Positions 1-7,248 of a stretch of DNA of 7,248 nucleotides are shown here, in pieces. The stretch is from Flavobacteriales bacterium UBA2426. GTDB lineage: Bacteria; Bacteroidota; Bacteroidia; Flavobacteriales_F; PHOS-HE28. Where the stretch lies: assembly GCA_002342985.1 (NCBI GenBank), contig DDRC01000248.1:1-7248 (forward strand). Reading direction: 5' to 3'. Positions within the stretch are counted from its first letter, which is position 1. The number at the start of each line of letters is the position of its first letter. The translations under genes were made by a program, and so were the position numbers. The notes beneath the pieces were generated by a model. That model made no database searches. It was not told the origin of the DNA and saw only the letters and a program-made list of their open reading frames with translations.

Positions 1-2829
1 CAGGATGTCGGTGCCCTGCTGGCGCAGCTCCCAGGTGATGCTGCTCACGCCATCGGGCTGCCAGATCAGGTCCAGGTCGGTGGTGCAGGCCTGGCCCGCG
101 CACACGCAGCTGCCGTTGATCACGTCGAGCACCGTGCTCGGGTTGGTGTCGTCACAGGCGTCGCCCTGTTCACCGGGGGTGGTGGGGCAGCTGTCGTCGC
201 AGTCGGCGATCAGGTCGCCATCGGTGTCGTCCACCGTGGCGGTCACCGTGAGCACGATGTTGCCCGTGCTGGAGGAGCTGGAGTAGCTGCCCACCGAGAT
301 GTAGTAGAACTCGCCGGGGTTGGAGTCCCAGGTCACCTGGCTCTGCAGGCCGCAGAAGTCGTCGTTGCAGTCCACCTCAACGGGCGTAAGGCAATCGCCG
401 CTGAACACGGCCATCTCCGTGTCGAAGGTGGAGCCGGTGCAGGTGCTGGCGGTCATGGTGCCGCAAACGCCCTCCACGCGCCACCACACGTTCTTGAAGG
501 GGCCGTTGCAGACCGTGGTGGGCACATCGTCCGTGGCCTGGCTGTTGTTCACCACCGGGCTCGTGTACGGATAGCTGCTCACGTTGATGGCGCTGGCGCA
601 GGCATCGTTGGCCGGCGGGCAGTTGTAGGTGAGCCCGGCCAGGGTCAGGTTGCAGATGCCGCCGTTGTCGTGCACCAGGGTCACCACCACCGTGGTGCCG
701 CTGGGATAGGGGCCGATCGGCGTCACGCCCAGGCCCACGCCCGTGGGCTCGGTGTCGCCCGCGAAGTCCGTGGTGATGTCCACATCGGTGCTGGTGCCCA
801 GGTCGGTCACGTTCACATCGATGAAGAACTCGCCGGTGCCGCAGCTCGGCACCGCGGTGCGGGTGGCGGCGGGCTGGCAGGGCTGGTTCACCTGCACATC
901 GAAGGTGCCCGTGGTGATGTCGTCCGTCCACACGCGCACCCAGTAGGGGTTGCCGGCGGTGAGCCCCGTGTGGGTGTAGGTGGTGCCGCTCGTCACGCCG
1001 GGGTTGCAGGAGACCTGCGTGCCGCCGCAGCCATCGTAGATGGCGTAGCCGAGGTTGGAGGCGGTGTAGAGGTTGAAGGTGATGAGGTTGGTGCCCGCAG
1101 CGCTGGCCGTGAAGGTGTAGAACACATCGGGCAGCGTGGCGAAGGCGCTCTCGCAGCTGGGGTTGCCAATCGTTGCACCGGCGCAGGTGTTGGTGCCGGC
1201 CGTGGGGGCGGCATCCACCGTCAAGACCGTTGCGCTGGCGCACGCATCATTGCCCGGCACCGGCAGGCACAGGGGTGCGCAGGTGATGTTGAGGATGAAG
1301 TTGCCCGTTGCGCCCGGAGTGCCGTAGCCATGCACGAACACGTAATAGTCCGTACCGCTGTTGGCATTGAACTGCACCCGGCTGCGGAAGCTGCCGGTGG
1401 CGCAGGCGGGGGTCATGTCGTCGTTGGCCGTCACGCAGGTGAAGGCGCCGCAGCTGCCGCTGAACACCGTGAGGCGGGTGTCATAGCCCACGAAGGAGGC
1501 ATCGCAGGTGGTGATGGTGTACTGGTTGTCGTCGCCCTCGATCTTGTACCACACACCGCCTTGAGGGCCTTCATTGCCAGCGCCGCAATCGCTGTACTCG
1601 GCATCAACGGTCGAAAGCGTGGTGGAACCCGTCACCGGCGTGCTTGCGCAGGTGATGGTGATGGCGTTGCTGCAGGCATCGTTGGGCGGGGGAGCCGCCA
1701 GCGTGGTGAAGGTCTGGCCCGCGCTGTTGGGGCTGAAGGTGGTGTTGCCGCCATCGCAGTCCTGACGGACGAAGTAGCGGTATTGGGTGTTGCTGGCCAG
1801 GCCGCTGATCAGCTGCGGGGCCGTGGCACCCGGGATCACCGTGCCGTTGGTGCCGGCAAGGGCGCCGCTGCCAGGGGTGGTGAAGGTGGCCGCAGGGCCG
1901 TATTCCACGATGAAGGGACCGGTGCCCGTGCAGCCGGCGCAGGTCCAGTTGGCCAGTGCGCTGCCGGTGGTGATGCTCGTGGCCGCGGAAGAGGTCGGCG
2001 TGGTGCAGGCCGCCGGGCAGTTGATCTGGAAAGTATGGGTCATCGATCCGGTGGTTTCCGGATCGAGCAGGATGTACACGGGAACGCCTGCCGTCCACGA
2101 GGGCAGGTTCACGGTAGCAGCGCCGTTGAGATCATCGATGCAGGTCCATCCGGTGCTGGTGCAGCCATCAGAGGCGAGCTTCCAGAAGTAATCCACGTAG
2201 CCACCGGTGGCGGCGGTCACCTGCAGGGCGTGCGCCCCGGTAACGCTCGGGGTGAAGGTGTAGAGCTTCTCCTGGCCCGGCGTGGAGAATCCGCAGCTGC
2301 CAGGGCTCCAAGCGCCCGCGCCTGTATGCGAGGAAACAGTGCTCTCTCCGCAGGCGGAGATCGTCGGGATCGTCGCGCAGGGGTTCCACGGGGCCGCGCT
2401 GGAATAGCTCAGCGTGGTATTCGTAGACAGCGTGGCGCAGGAGTAGTTCGTCAGCAGGATGCTGCGGGTGGAACTGGCCGTTTCCACATAGGTCACCGTG
2501 GATTGCGGTGCGCAGCCATCGTCATTGAGAGCCAATACAGTGCCACCAGTGGCCGTGGAATACAAGCGGAGGTAAGTGTCCCCGCCTGAGCCGCAGGTCT
2601 GGAAGGTGTAGCTGGTGCCGGCCACGGTGTTGAAGGTCCAATAGGTGCGTGTGCCGCTCGCACCGATCACCGTCTGTACCGTTCCGCTGGGCGTGATGGC
2701 CCCGCCATTGGTAACGGTCGCGTCGCAGAACTGCGCCTGCGCCGAATCCGCCTGGAGAAGGCCGCCCAGCAGCATCGCCGCAGGGGCCCACCAGCGCGTT
2801 CGCCTGATCATCTTGTCTCGACTCTTCAT
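1..2829 (-). CDS. Large modular secreted protein, N-terminal 943 residues (3' end outside window)
   Basis: One frame stays open from ATG at 2829 to base 1 (943 codons, no stop), so the C-terminus lies outside the window. An in-frame TAA at 2847-2845, six codons upstream, limits the start; Met1 or Met7 (2811) are possible, with only a weak AGAGAG before Met1. Residues 1-32 form a signal peptide: basic n-region, hydrophobic AAMLLGGLL, AQA cleavage site. After it come two beta-sandwich modules resembling pre-peptidase C-terminal (PPC) domains (about 35-150 and 151-272). A fibronectin III-like module follows (about 275-378: NWTC, then VEYGP, then TQYRYFVRQDC). Three modules opening with NDAC start at 383, 527 and 741; the first and third share VWY/VWW, TxxVFSG and a C-terminal GxF/GNxxLxxT pattern. 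Residues 653-738 look like a CARDB-like sandwich. DDTDGDLIADCDDSCP from residue 867 is a thrombospondin type 3-like calcium site, followed by a NGSCVCAG linker. There are many cysteines and no enzyme motif. Probably an extracellular adhesin or structural protein with a T9SS tail beyond the window (inference). Confidence 0.88.
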   Translation of the reverse strand, partial: MKSRDKMIRRTRWWAPAAMLLGGLLQADSAQAQFCDATVTNGGAITPSGTVQTVIGASGTRTYWTFNTVAGTSYTFQTCGSGGDTYLRLYSTATGGTVLALNDDGCAPQSTVTYVETASSTRSILLTNYSCATLSTNTTLSYSSAAPWNPCATIPTISACGESTVSSHTGAGAWSPGSCGFSTPGQEKLYTFTPSVTGAHALQVTAATGGYVDYFWKLASDGCTSTGWTCIDDLNGAATVNLPSWTAGVPVYILLDPETTGSMTHTFQINCPAACTTPTSSAATSITTGSALANWTCAGCTGTGPFIVEYGPAATFTTPGSGALAGTNGTVIPGATAPQLISGLASNTQYRYFVRQDCDGGNTTFSPNSAGQTFTTLAAPPPNDACSNAITITCASTPVTGSTTLSTVDAEYSDCGAGNEGPQGGVWYKIEGDDNQYTITTCDASFVGYDTRLTVFSGSCGAFTCVTANDDMTPACATGSFRSRVQFNANSGTDYYVFVHGYGTPGATGNFILNITCAPLCLPVPGNDACASATVLTVDAAPTAGTNTCAGATIGNPSCESAFATLPDVFYTFTASAAGTNLITFNLYTASNLGYAIYDGCGGTQVSCNPGVTSGTTYTHTGLTAGNPYWVRVWTDDITTGTFDVQVNQPCQPAATRTAVPSCGTGEFFIDVNVTDLGTSTDVDITTDFAGDTEPTGVGLGVTPIGPYPSGTTVVVTLVHDNGGICNLTLAGLTYNCPPANDACASAINVSSYPYTSPVVNNSQATDDVPTTVCNGPFKNVWWRVEGVCGTMTASTCTGSTFDTEMAVFSGDCLTPVEVDCNDDFCGLQSQVTWDSNPGEFYYISVGSYSSSSSTGNIVLTVTATVDDTDGDLIADCDDSCPTTPGEQGDACDDTNPSTVLDVINGSCVCAGQACTTDLDLIWQPDGVSSITWELRQQGTDIL

Positions 2830-2918
2830 GTCTCTCTGTTTTGGTTAAGGGTTCCAGCATTCACTGCGGCGTCCGTGCCGCTGTACGAGGGCAAGGCCGG
2901 GGAGGCCTGGTGGCGGTG

Positions 2919-2937
2919 CGCTGCACGGGGCGCAGCG
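2919..2937 (-). other. Hairpin in the leader of the large secreted protein gene
   Basis: CGCTGC (2919-2924) and GCAGCG (2932-2937) form a perfect 6-bp stem with a 7-base loop. It lies about 90 bases before the start codon at 2829, next to the larger hairpin at 2947-2978. There is no T-run after it on the minus strand, so it does not look like a classical intrinsic terminator. In DNA this GC-rich such a stem can arise by chance. Confidence 0.3.
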
Positions 2938-2946
2938 GATTGCGGG

Positions 2947-2978
2947 GCGCATCGTGCCATGGTGCGGGCACGAGGCGC
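2947..2978 (-). other. Strong inverted repeat upstream of the large secreted protein gene
   Basis: GCGC (2947-2950) plus TCGTGCC (2952-2958) pair with GGCACGA (2967-2973) plus GCGC (2975-2978). This gives an 11-bp stem with one internal mismatch (2951/2974) and an 8-base loop. It sits between the uup stop (3092) and the start at 2829. It could be part of a terminator for uup, an mRNA leader structure, or an operator half-site pair. No U-tract follows on the minus strand, so simple intrinsic termination is not supported. Confidence 0.4.
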
Positions 2979-2997
2979 GATTCAGGTTAAGGGGCGG

Positions 2998-3028
2998 TGA
3001 AACTATCCGTCCCTGCCTGTGCATCCAA
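2998..3028 (-). promoter_or_regulatory. Weak Bacteroidota-type promoter candidate for the large secreted protein gene
   Basis: Read on the minus strand, CTTG (ending with the complement of 3026) is followed after 20 bases by TAGTTTCA (3005-2998). The Bacteroidota consensus is TTTG, about 19-20 bases, then TAnnTTTG. The -33 element matches 3 of 4 positions and the -7 element about 4 of 6. A start site would fall near 2990, giving a leader of about 160 bases that includes both hairpins at 2919-2978. This is the best match I found by eye in the gap, but it is weak. Confidence 0.25.
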
Positions 3029-3056
3029 GAACATTCGTCAGGAAAGCGGGATGATG

Positions 3057-3072
3057 CGCCGCAGCTGCGGCG
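3057..3072 (-). terminator. Perfect 16-bp palindrome just after uup; possible terminator stem
   Basis: CGCCGCAG followed by CTGCGGCG is an exact palindrome centred between 3064 and 3065, about 20 bases past the uup stop codon. As RNA it gives a 6-bp all-GC stem with an AGCU loop. An alternative pairing of GCGCC (3056-3060) with GGCGC (3074-3078) competes with it. The downstream minus-strand sequence is GCATCATCC, with no U-tract, so the terminator role is tentative. A protein-binding site is an equal possibility. Confidence 0.3.
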
Positions 3073-3091
3073 TGGCGCGGGCTGACCGGCG

Positions 3092-4993
<1,902 letters not shown>

Positions 4994-5124
4994 GGCCGGT
5001 GGCCCGCCTCCGCGGCAGGGTGCGCTGCGGCGGGCGGGGCGCGAAGGTCGTGAACCGGCGGCAGCCTGCGGGCCTCAGGGCGCACCGATCAGCAGGCGGC
5101 CGCTGCCCAGGCAGGCGCCGGTGC

Positions 5125-5139
5125 GGCACTCTCAGTGCC
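5125..5139 (-). other. Perfect 6-bp hairpin with triloop, upstream of uup
   Basis: GGCACT (5125-5130), CTC loop, AGTGCC (5134-5139). It lies in the 231-base gap between the 532-residue secreted protein gene and uup, about 130 bases before the uup start. No coding sequence and no clear promoter were seen in that gap. With the similar hairpin at 5171-5185 it could belong to a termination region for the upstream gene or to the uup leader. No U-tract follows. Confidence 0.3.
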
Positions 5140-5170
5140 CGTCCTCCTCCATCCGCGCCCCCGCCCGGCC

Positions 5171-5185
5171 TCCCATCTTATGGGA
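5171..5185 (-). terminator. Perfect 6-bp hairpin with triloop, ~40 bases after the secreted protein stop
   Basis: TCCCAT (5171-5176), CTT loop, ATGGGA (5180-5185). It sits 40 bases past the TGA at 5225-5227 on the minus strand, a reasonable place for a 3' end structure. The following minus-strand bases are GC-rich (GGCCGGGCGGGG) and lack a U-tract, so a terminator role is only a guess. The minus-strand CATAAGAT inside it also loosely resembles a -10 box for uup, without a convincing partner upstream. Confidence 0.25.
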
Positions 5186-5224
5186 CCCTTCGCCTGTGGA
5201 CGATTGCCGGCCATGCGACCGGAG

Positions 5225-6823
5225 TCACTCCACCACCACCCGCTGGTAGCAGCCCCCTTCCGCATCCGTGAAGCGGATCACGTAGGTGCCGCGGCCGAAG
5301 CGCGAGAGGTCCACCTCCTCGGTCTGCTTGCCGCTGGGCCAGGGGCGCTGGTACAGCAGCTTGCCCAGGGCATCGTACACGCTGTACCAGCTCTCGGCCA
5401 TCAGCGGGTCATCGAAGTGCACCGTGAAGCGGCCGGTGTTGGGGTTGGGGCGCACGGACATGGGGCGGCTGCGCTCCATGCGGGGCGGGAGGTCGGTGGC
5501 GAGGGTGCAGGCGTCGTATGTGGCGATAGGAGTAAATGTCGTGTCATTCACGTAAGCTAGATGCATGGTGACCCCATCAATGGGCGTGAGCGTCACACTA
5601 CTATCGGCTGGGAAGAGGTCAATAACCCCAATTGGATGATGCCATTCCCAACATGGATAGCGCCCAAGTGAGTCCGACTTGAAAACGAATGGGGCACCAG
5701 ACCAGCCACCAGGGAGGCTTCCCTGAACACTGCCACTAATTAAATAACCGCCATCCAAACAGGGCAATAAGTCAGAAGCATAGTGCATGTAATCGGCTTT
5801 CCCAACCGCACTCGTCCACAACGTATCTCCATTGCCATTCATCTTCATCAACATAGTCCTGAAAGGAAGATTATATCCCGGAACTCCCAACGTGGCAGCT
5901 ATAACGATGTTCCCATCAATCGATTGCTCTATAATAGACCATCGTGGAGTATGCCAGTTGTGGGGTGCGCTATCGAAACCGCGACACCATAGTACCTCGC
6001 CATCGCCGTCCAGTTTCATCATGAAGAGCTTTGGCTGGAATGAAGCGGGCAGTGGTTCCAGTATGCTCAGTGTAGTGCTATCCGTATATCCTGTTATTAT
6101 GAAGGATTCATTTGACTCGATGAGGGCGTCGTGAACTACACCGTTCGGGCGGATGTACGACTTGCACCAGATGAAGTTCCCTTCAGGGTCGATGCGCGCA
6201 ACAGTCGCTCCGCCTGATTGAAGGTTGATGCCGGCGATGAAGTCGCCATTCGGAAGCTCTTTGATGAAATGGAATCCACCTGTCTCTGCGAAGCGCCGGC
6301 CCCAAAGCGGAGCTAATGAGGCATCTGTTCTAAAAGCGTAGAAATGGTTGTATCGCCCCCAGGCAATTGCACCAGAGTCGCTTGTAACCTCAATGGCTCC
6401 GGCGCGAGTGAAACAAGGTGAGCCAGCGATTCTGTAATGCTTGAATGAAGAGATATTGCCCAAACTGTCCATCCGCCCTATGGCAGGGTGCGTGAATCGT
6501 ACTGTTGTGCTTCCATTTGTGCTGCACGAGTCCTTCCGGTAACTACTGAGGAATAGATAGTCATTATCCGCCACACGTCGAATGGATTGCATGGTCAGCA
6601 CCGAATCACCAAAGAAGCACTTGGAATGAAGAAACACACCGTTGGGATCTAGGATGGTTATTCCAGGATACCAAGCCATCGAAGTGAGAATATTACCGCT
6701 CGGGAGCTCGATCAAATCACGCTTATAAGAACCGGTTGCCAGATAGATCCTTTCAAATGTTGGTTGCGCCTGTGTGGTACAGAAGCAACCAATTGTCAAG
6801 AGAATGGATGTCGTTGTTTTCAT
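5225..6823 (-). CDS. Secreted seven-repeat (propeller-like) protein with T9SS type A sorting domain
   Basis: A complete 532-residue protein. Residues 1-19 read as a signal peptide (Lys2, hydrophobic [12 protein letters not shown] cleavage site). Residues ~35-395 hold seven copies of a two-part pattern. One part is a strand such as [16 protein letters not shown] or [10 protein letters not shown]. The other is a D/N-x-x-G turn followed by LW plus an aromatic strand, with turns near residues 59, 119, 168, 212, 272, 329 and 384 (spacing 44-60). Seven repeats suggest a seven-bladed beta-propeller (inference). Residues 457-532 are a T9SS type A sorting domain: [11 protein letters not shown], then [13 protein letters not shown], then [12 protein letters not shown], then a QRVVVE end. 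The protein should therefore cross the outer membrane through T9SS and be released or anchored at the surface. No catalytic motif was seen. The start lies 3 bases after the stop of the orphan sorting-domain fragment, with no Shine-Dalgarno. Codons 1 to ~435 are much AT-richer than the sorting tail and all neighbours, which suggests different origins for the two parts. Confidence 0.88.
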   Translation of the reverse strand: MKTTTSILLTIGCFCTTQAQPTFERIYLATGSYKRDLIELPSGNILTSMAWYPGITILDPNGVFLHSKCFFGDSVLTMQSIRRVADNDYLFLSSYRKDSCSTNGSTTVRFTHPAIGRMDSLGNISSFKHYRIAGSPCFTRAGAIEVTSDSGAIAWGRYNHFYAFRTDASLAPLWGRRFAETGGFHFIKELPNGDFIAGINLQSGGATVARIDPEGNFIWCKSYIRPNGVVHDALIESNESFIITGYTDSTTLSILEPLPASFQPKLFMMKLDGDGEVLWCRGFDSAPHNWHTPRWSIIEQSIDGNIVIAATLGVPGYNLPFRTMLMKMNGNGDTLWTSAVGKADYMHYASDLLPCLDGGYLISGSVQGSLPGGWSGAPFVFKSDSLGRYPCWEWHHPIGVIDLFPADSSVTLTPIDGVTMHLAYVNDTTFTPIATYDACTLATDLPPRMERSRPMSVRPNPNTGRFTVHFDDPLMAESWYSVYDALGKLLYQRPWPSGKQTEEVDLSRFGRGTYVIRFTDAEGGCYQRVVVE

Positions 6824-6830
6824 GGCTCAT
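5520..6830. other. Block of lower GC content inside a GC-rich region
   Basis: Sample 60-base lines counted by hand give about 45-52% GC in this block (for example 6541-6600 and 5701-5760), against about 65% in 5341-5400; the rest of the window also looks GC-rich by eye. The downstream edge, near 5520, lies inside the 532-residue gene at about codon 435, just before the sorting domain. The upstream edge coincides with the gene's start. No flanking direct or inverted repeat, transposase or tRNA was seen at either edge. Confidence 0.7.
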
Positions 6831-7009
6831 TGAATGATGAGCTTCTTGAGCTTCTGCTTGCCCGCTGCCCGGATATGTACCCAATACACGCCTCTGGCCA
6901 AGCGGTCGGTGGGCAATTGCGCGGTCTGGGCTGCGACTTGCTGGTATGCCGCGATAGTGCGGCCGGCGACATCCAGCACCGCGATGGCCTTGCTCTCCTC
7001 ATCCGGGAA
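6827..7009 (-). pseudogene. Orphan C-terminal part of a T9SS sorting domain
   Basis: The minus-strand frame ending in TGA at 6829-6827 encodes about 60 residues: [18 protein letters not shown], then a variable stretch, then [14 protein letters not shown] and KLKKLIIQ. This is the second half of a type A sorting domain: the DxxGR turn, the GxYxVxI strand and the KLII end. The usual opening (PNP-x-x-G-x-F) and the cargo protein are absent. Upstream of Phe (7009-7007) the sequence belongs to thymidylate synthase in a different frame, so no start codon or signal peptide serves this piece. It is a 3' gene remnant or the product of a wrong join. It differs clearly in sequence from the sorting domain of the next gene, so it is not a recent duplicate of it. 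Confidence 0.7.
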
Positions 7010-7011
7010 AC

Positions 7012-7248
7012 GCGGCCATCGGGAGTGTGCCAGCTGCGCCATTGGTAGCCGTACACCGGACCGAGGTCGCCGTTGGCATCGGCCCACTCGTCCCAGATGC
7101 GCACGCCGTTGTCCTGGAGGTACTTGATGTTGGTGTCGCCCGCCAGGAACCAGAGCAGCTCGTGGATGATGCTCTTCACGTGCAGCTTCTTGGTGGTCAC
7201 CAGGGGGAAGCCTTCGCTGAGGTCGAAGCGCATCTGGTGGCCGAAGCA
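7012..7248 (-). pseudogene. thyA: Thymidylate synthase fragment, cut before the catalytic cysteine
   Basis: The frame entering at base 7248 reads [20 protein letters not shown], then [14 protein letters not shown], then [17 protein letters not shown] and WHTPDGR. This matches E. coli ThyA residues ~30-107 almost without gaps. ThyA makes dTMP from dUMP using methylenetetrahydrofolate. Visible conserved positions (E. coli numbering) are His51, Glu58, Trp80, Trp83 and Tyr94. Similarity ends at Arg (7014-7012). The catalytic Cys146, the dUMP-binding arginines and Asn177 are missing. The N-terminal ~29 residues should lie beyond the window edge, so the Met at 7233 is internal and not the start. 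The frame runs on through 63 unrelated residues to a TGA at 6822-6820, overlapping the next ATG. That tail is out of frame with the sorting-domain piece, so a working fusion is unlikely. Either a real deletion or rearrangement, or an assembly chimera. Confidence 0.85.

Noticed and set aside
377..1243. Minus-strand open frame of 288 codons
   Set aside because: It is the same DNA as the large secreted protein read in another frame. The product is Arg/His-rich and meaningless, while the main frame carries conserved modules through the same bases.
670..2589. Long plus-strand open frame of 639 codons opposite the large secreted protein gene
   Set aside because: Its product is a low-complexity Gly/Ala/Val/His/Arg mixture with no recognisable domain. 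It is the antisense of a GC-rich coding frame, where stops are rare. The minus-strand frame has a signal peptide and clear modules.
5225..6823. The low-GC gene as part of a transposon or integron cassette
   Set aside because: No transposase, integrase, terminal inverted repeat, target duplication or attC-like structure was seen at either end.
6820..7248. A real thymidylate synthase fusion protein ending at 6820
   Set aside because: After the join the thyA frame gives Arg/Ser/Pro-rich residues unlike any domain, and the sorting-domain piece is in a different frame. A pseudogene or chimera explains it better.

Overview
The window looks like chromosomal DNA from a GC-rich member of the Bacteroidota, probably a Flavobacteriales-like lineage. 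This is inference. It rests on C-terminal domains typical of the type IX secretion system (T9SS), on a large cysteine-rich modular secreted protein built in the style of that phylum, on a Uup-type ABC-F ATPase, and on the near absence of Shine-Dalgarno sequences. Every gene I can support lies on the minus strand, so the biological reading order runs from base 7248 down to base 1.

In that order: (a) 7248-7012 is the middle of a thymidylate synthase (thyA) that stops matching the family abruptly, before the catalytic cysteine. (b) Within a few bases, and in another reading frame, comes the last ~61 residues of a T9SS sorting domain (7009-6827) with no protein attached to it. (c) Three bases after its stop begins an intact 532-residue secreted protein (6823-5225). 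It has a signal peptide, seven repeats suggestive of a beta-propeller, and a T9SS sorting domain. Its first ~435 codons are clearly AT-richer than everything around them, while its sorting tail has the GC content of the neighbours. (d) A 231-base non-coding gap with two small perfect hairpins follows. (e) Next is a complete uup-like ABC-F gene (4993-3092). (f) A 262-base gap holds a palindrome, a weak promoter candidate and two hairpins. (g) Last is the N-terminal 943 residues of a very large secreted protein (2829 to 1), which runs off the window still open.

The genes do not form an obvious pathway. Two are surface or secreted proteins, one is a housekeeping ribosome-associated ATPase, and the upstream end is a broken or mis-joined locus. 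I found no convincing undescribed system, RNA gene, CRISPR array or transposase. The observations most worth a second look are the thyA / orphan sorting-domain junction near 7007-7014 and the base-composition mosaic inside the 532-residue gene.
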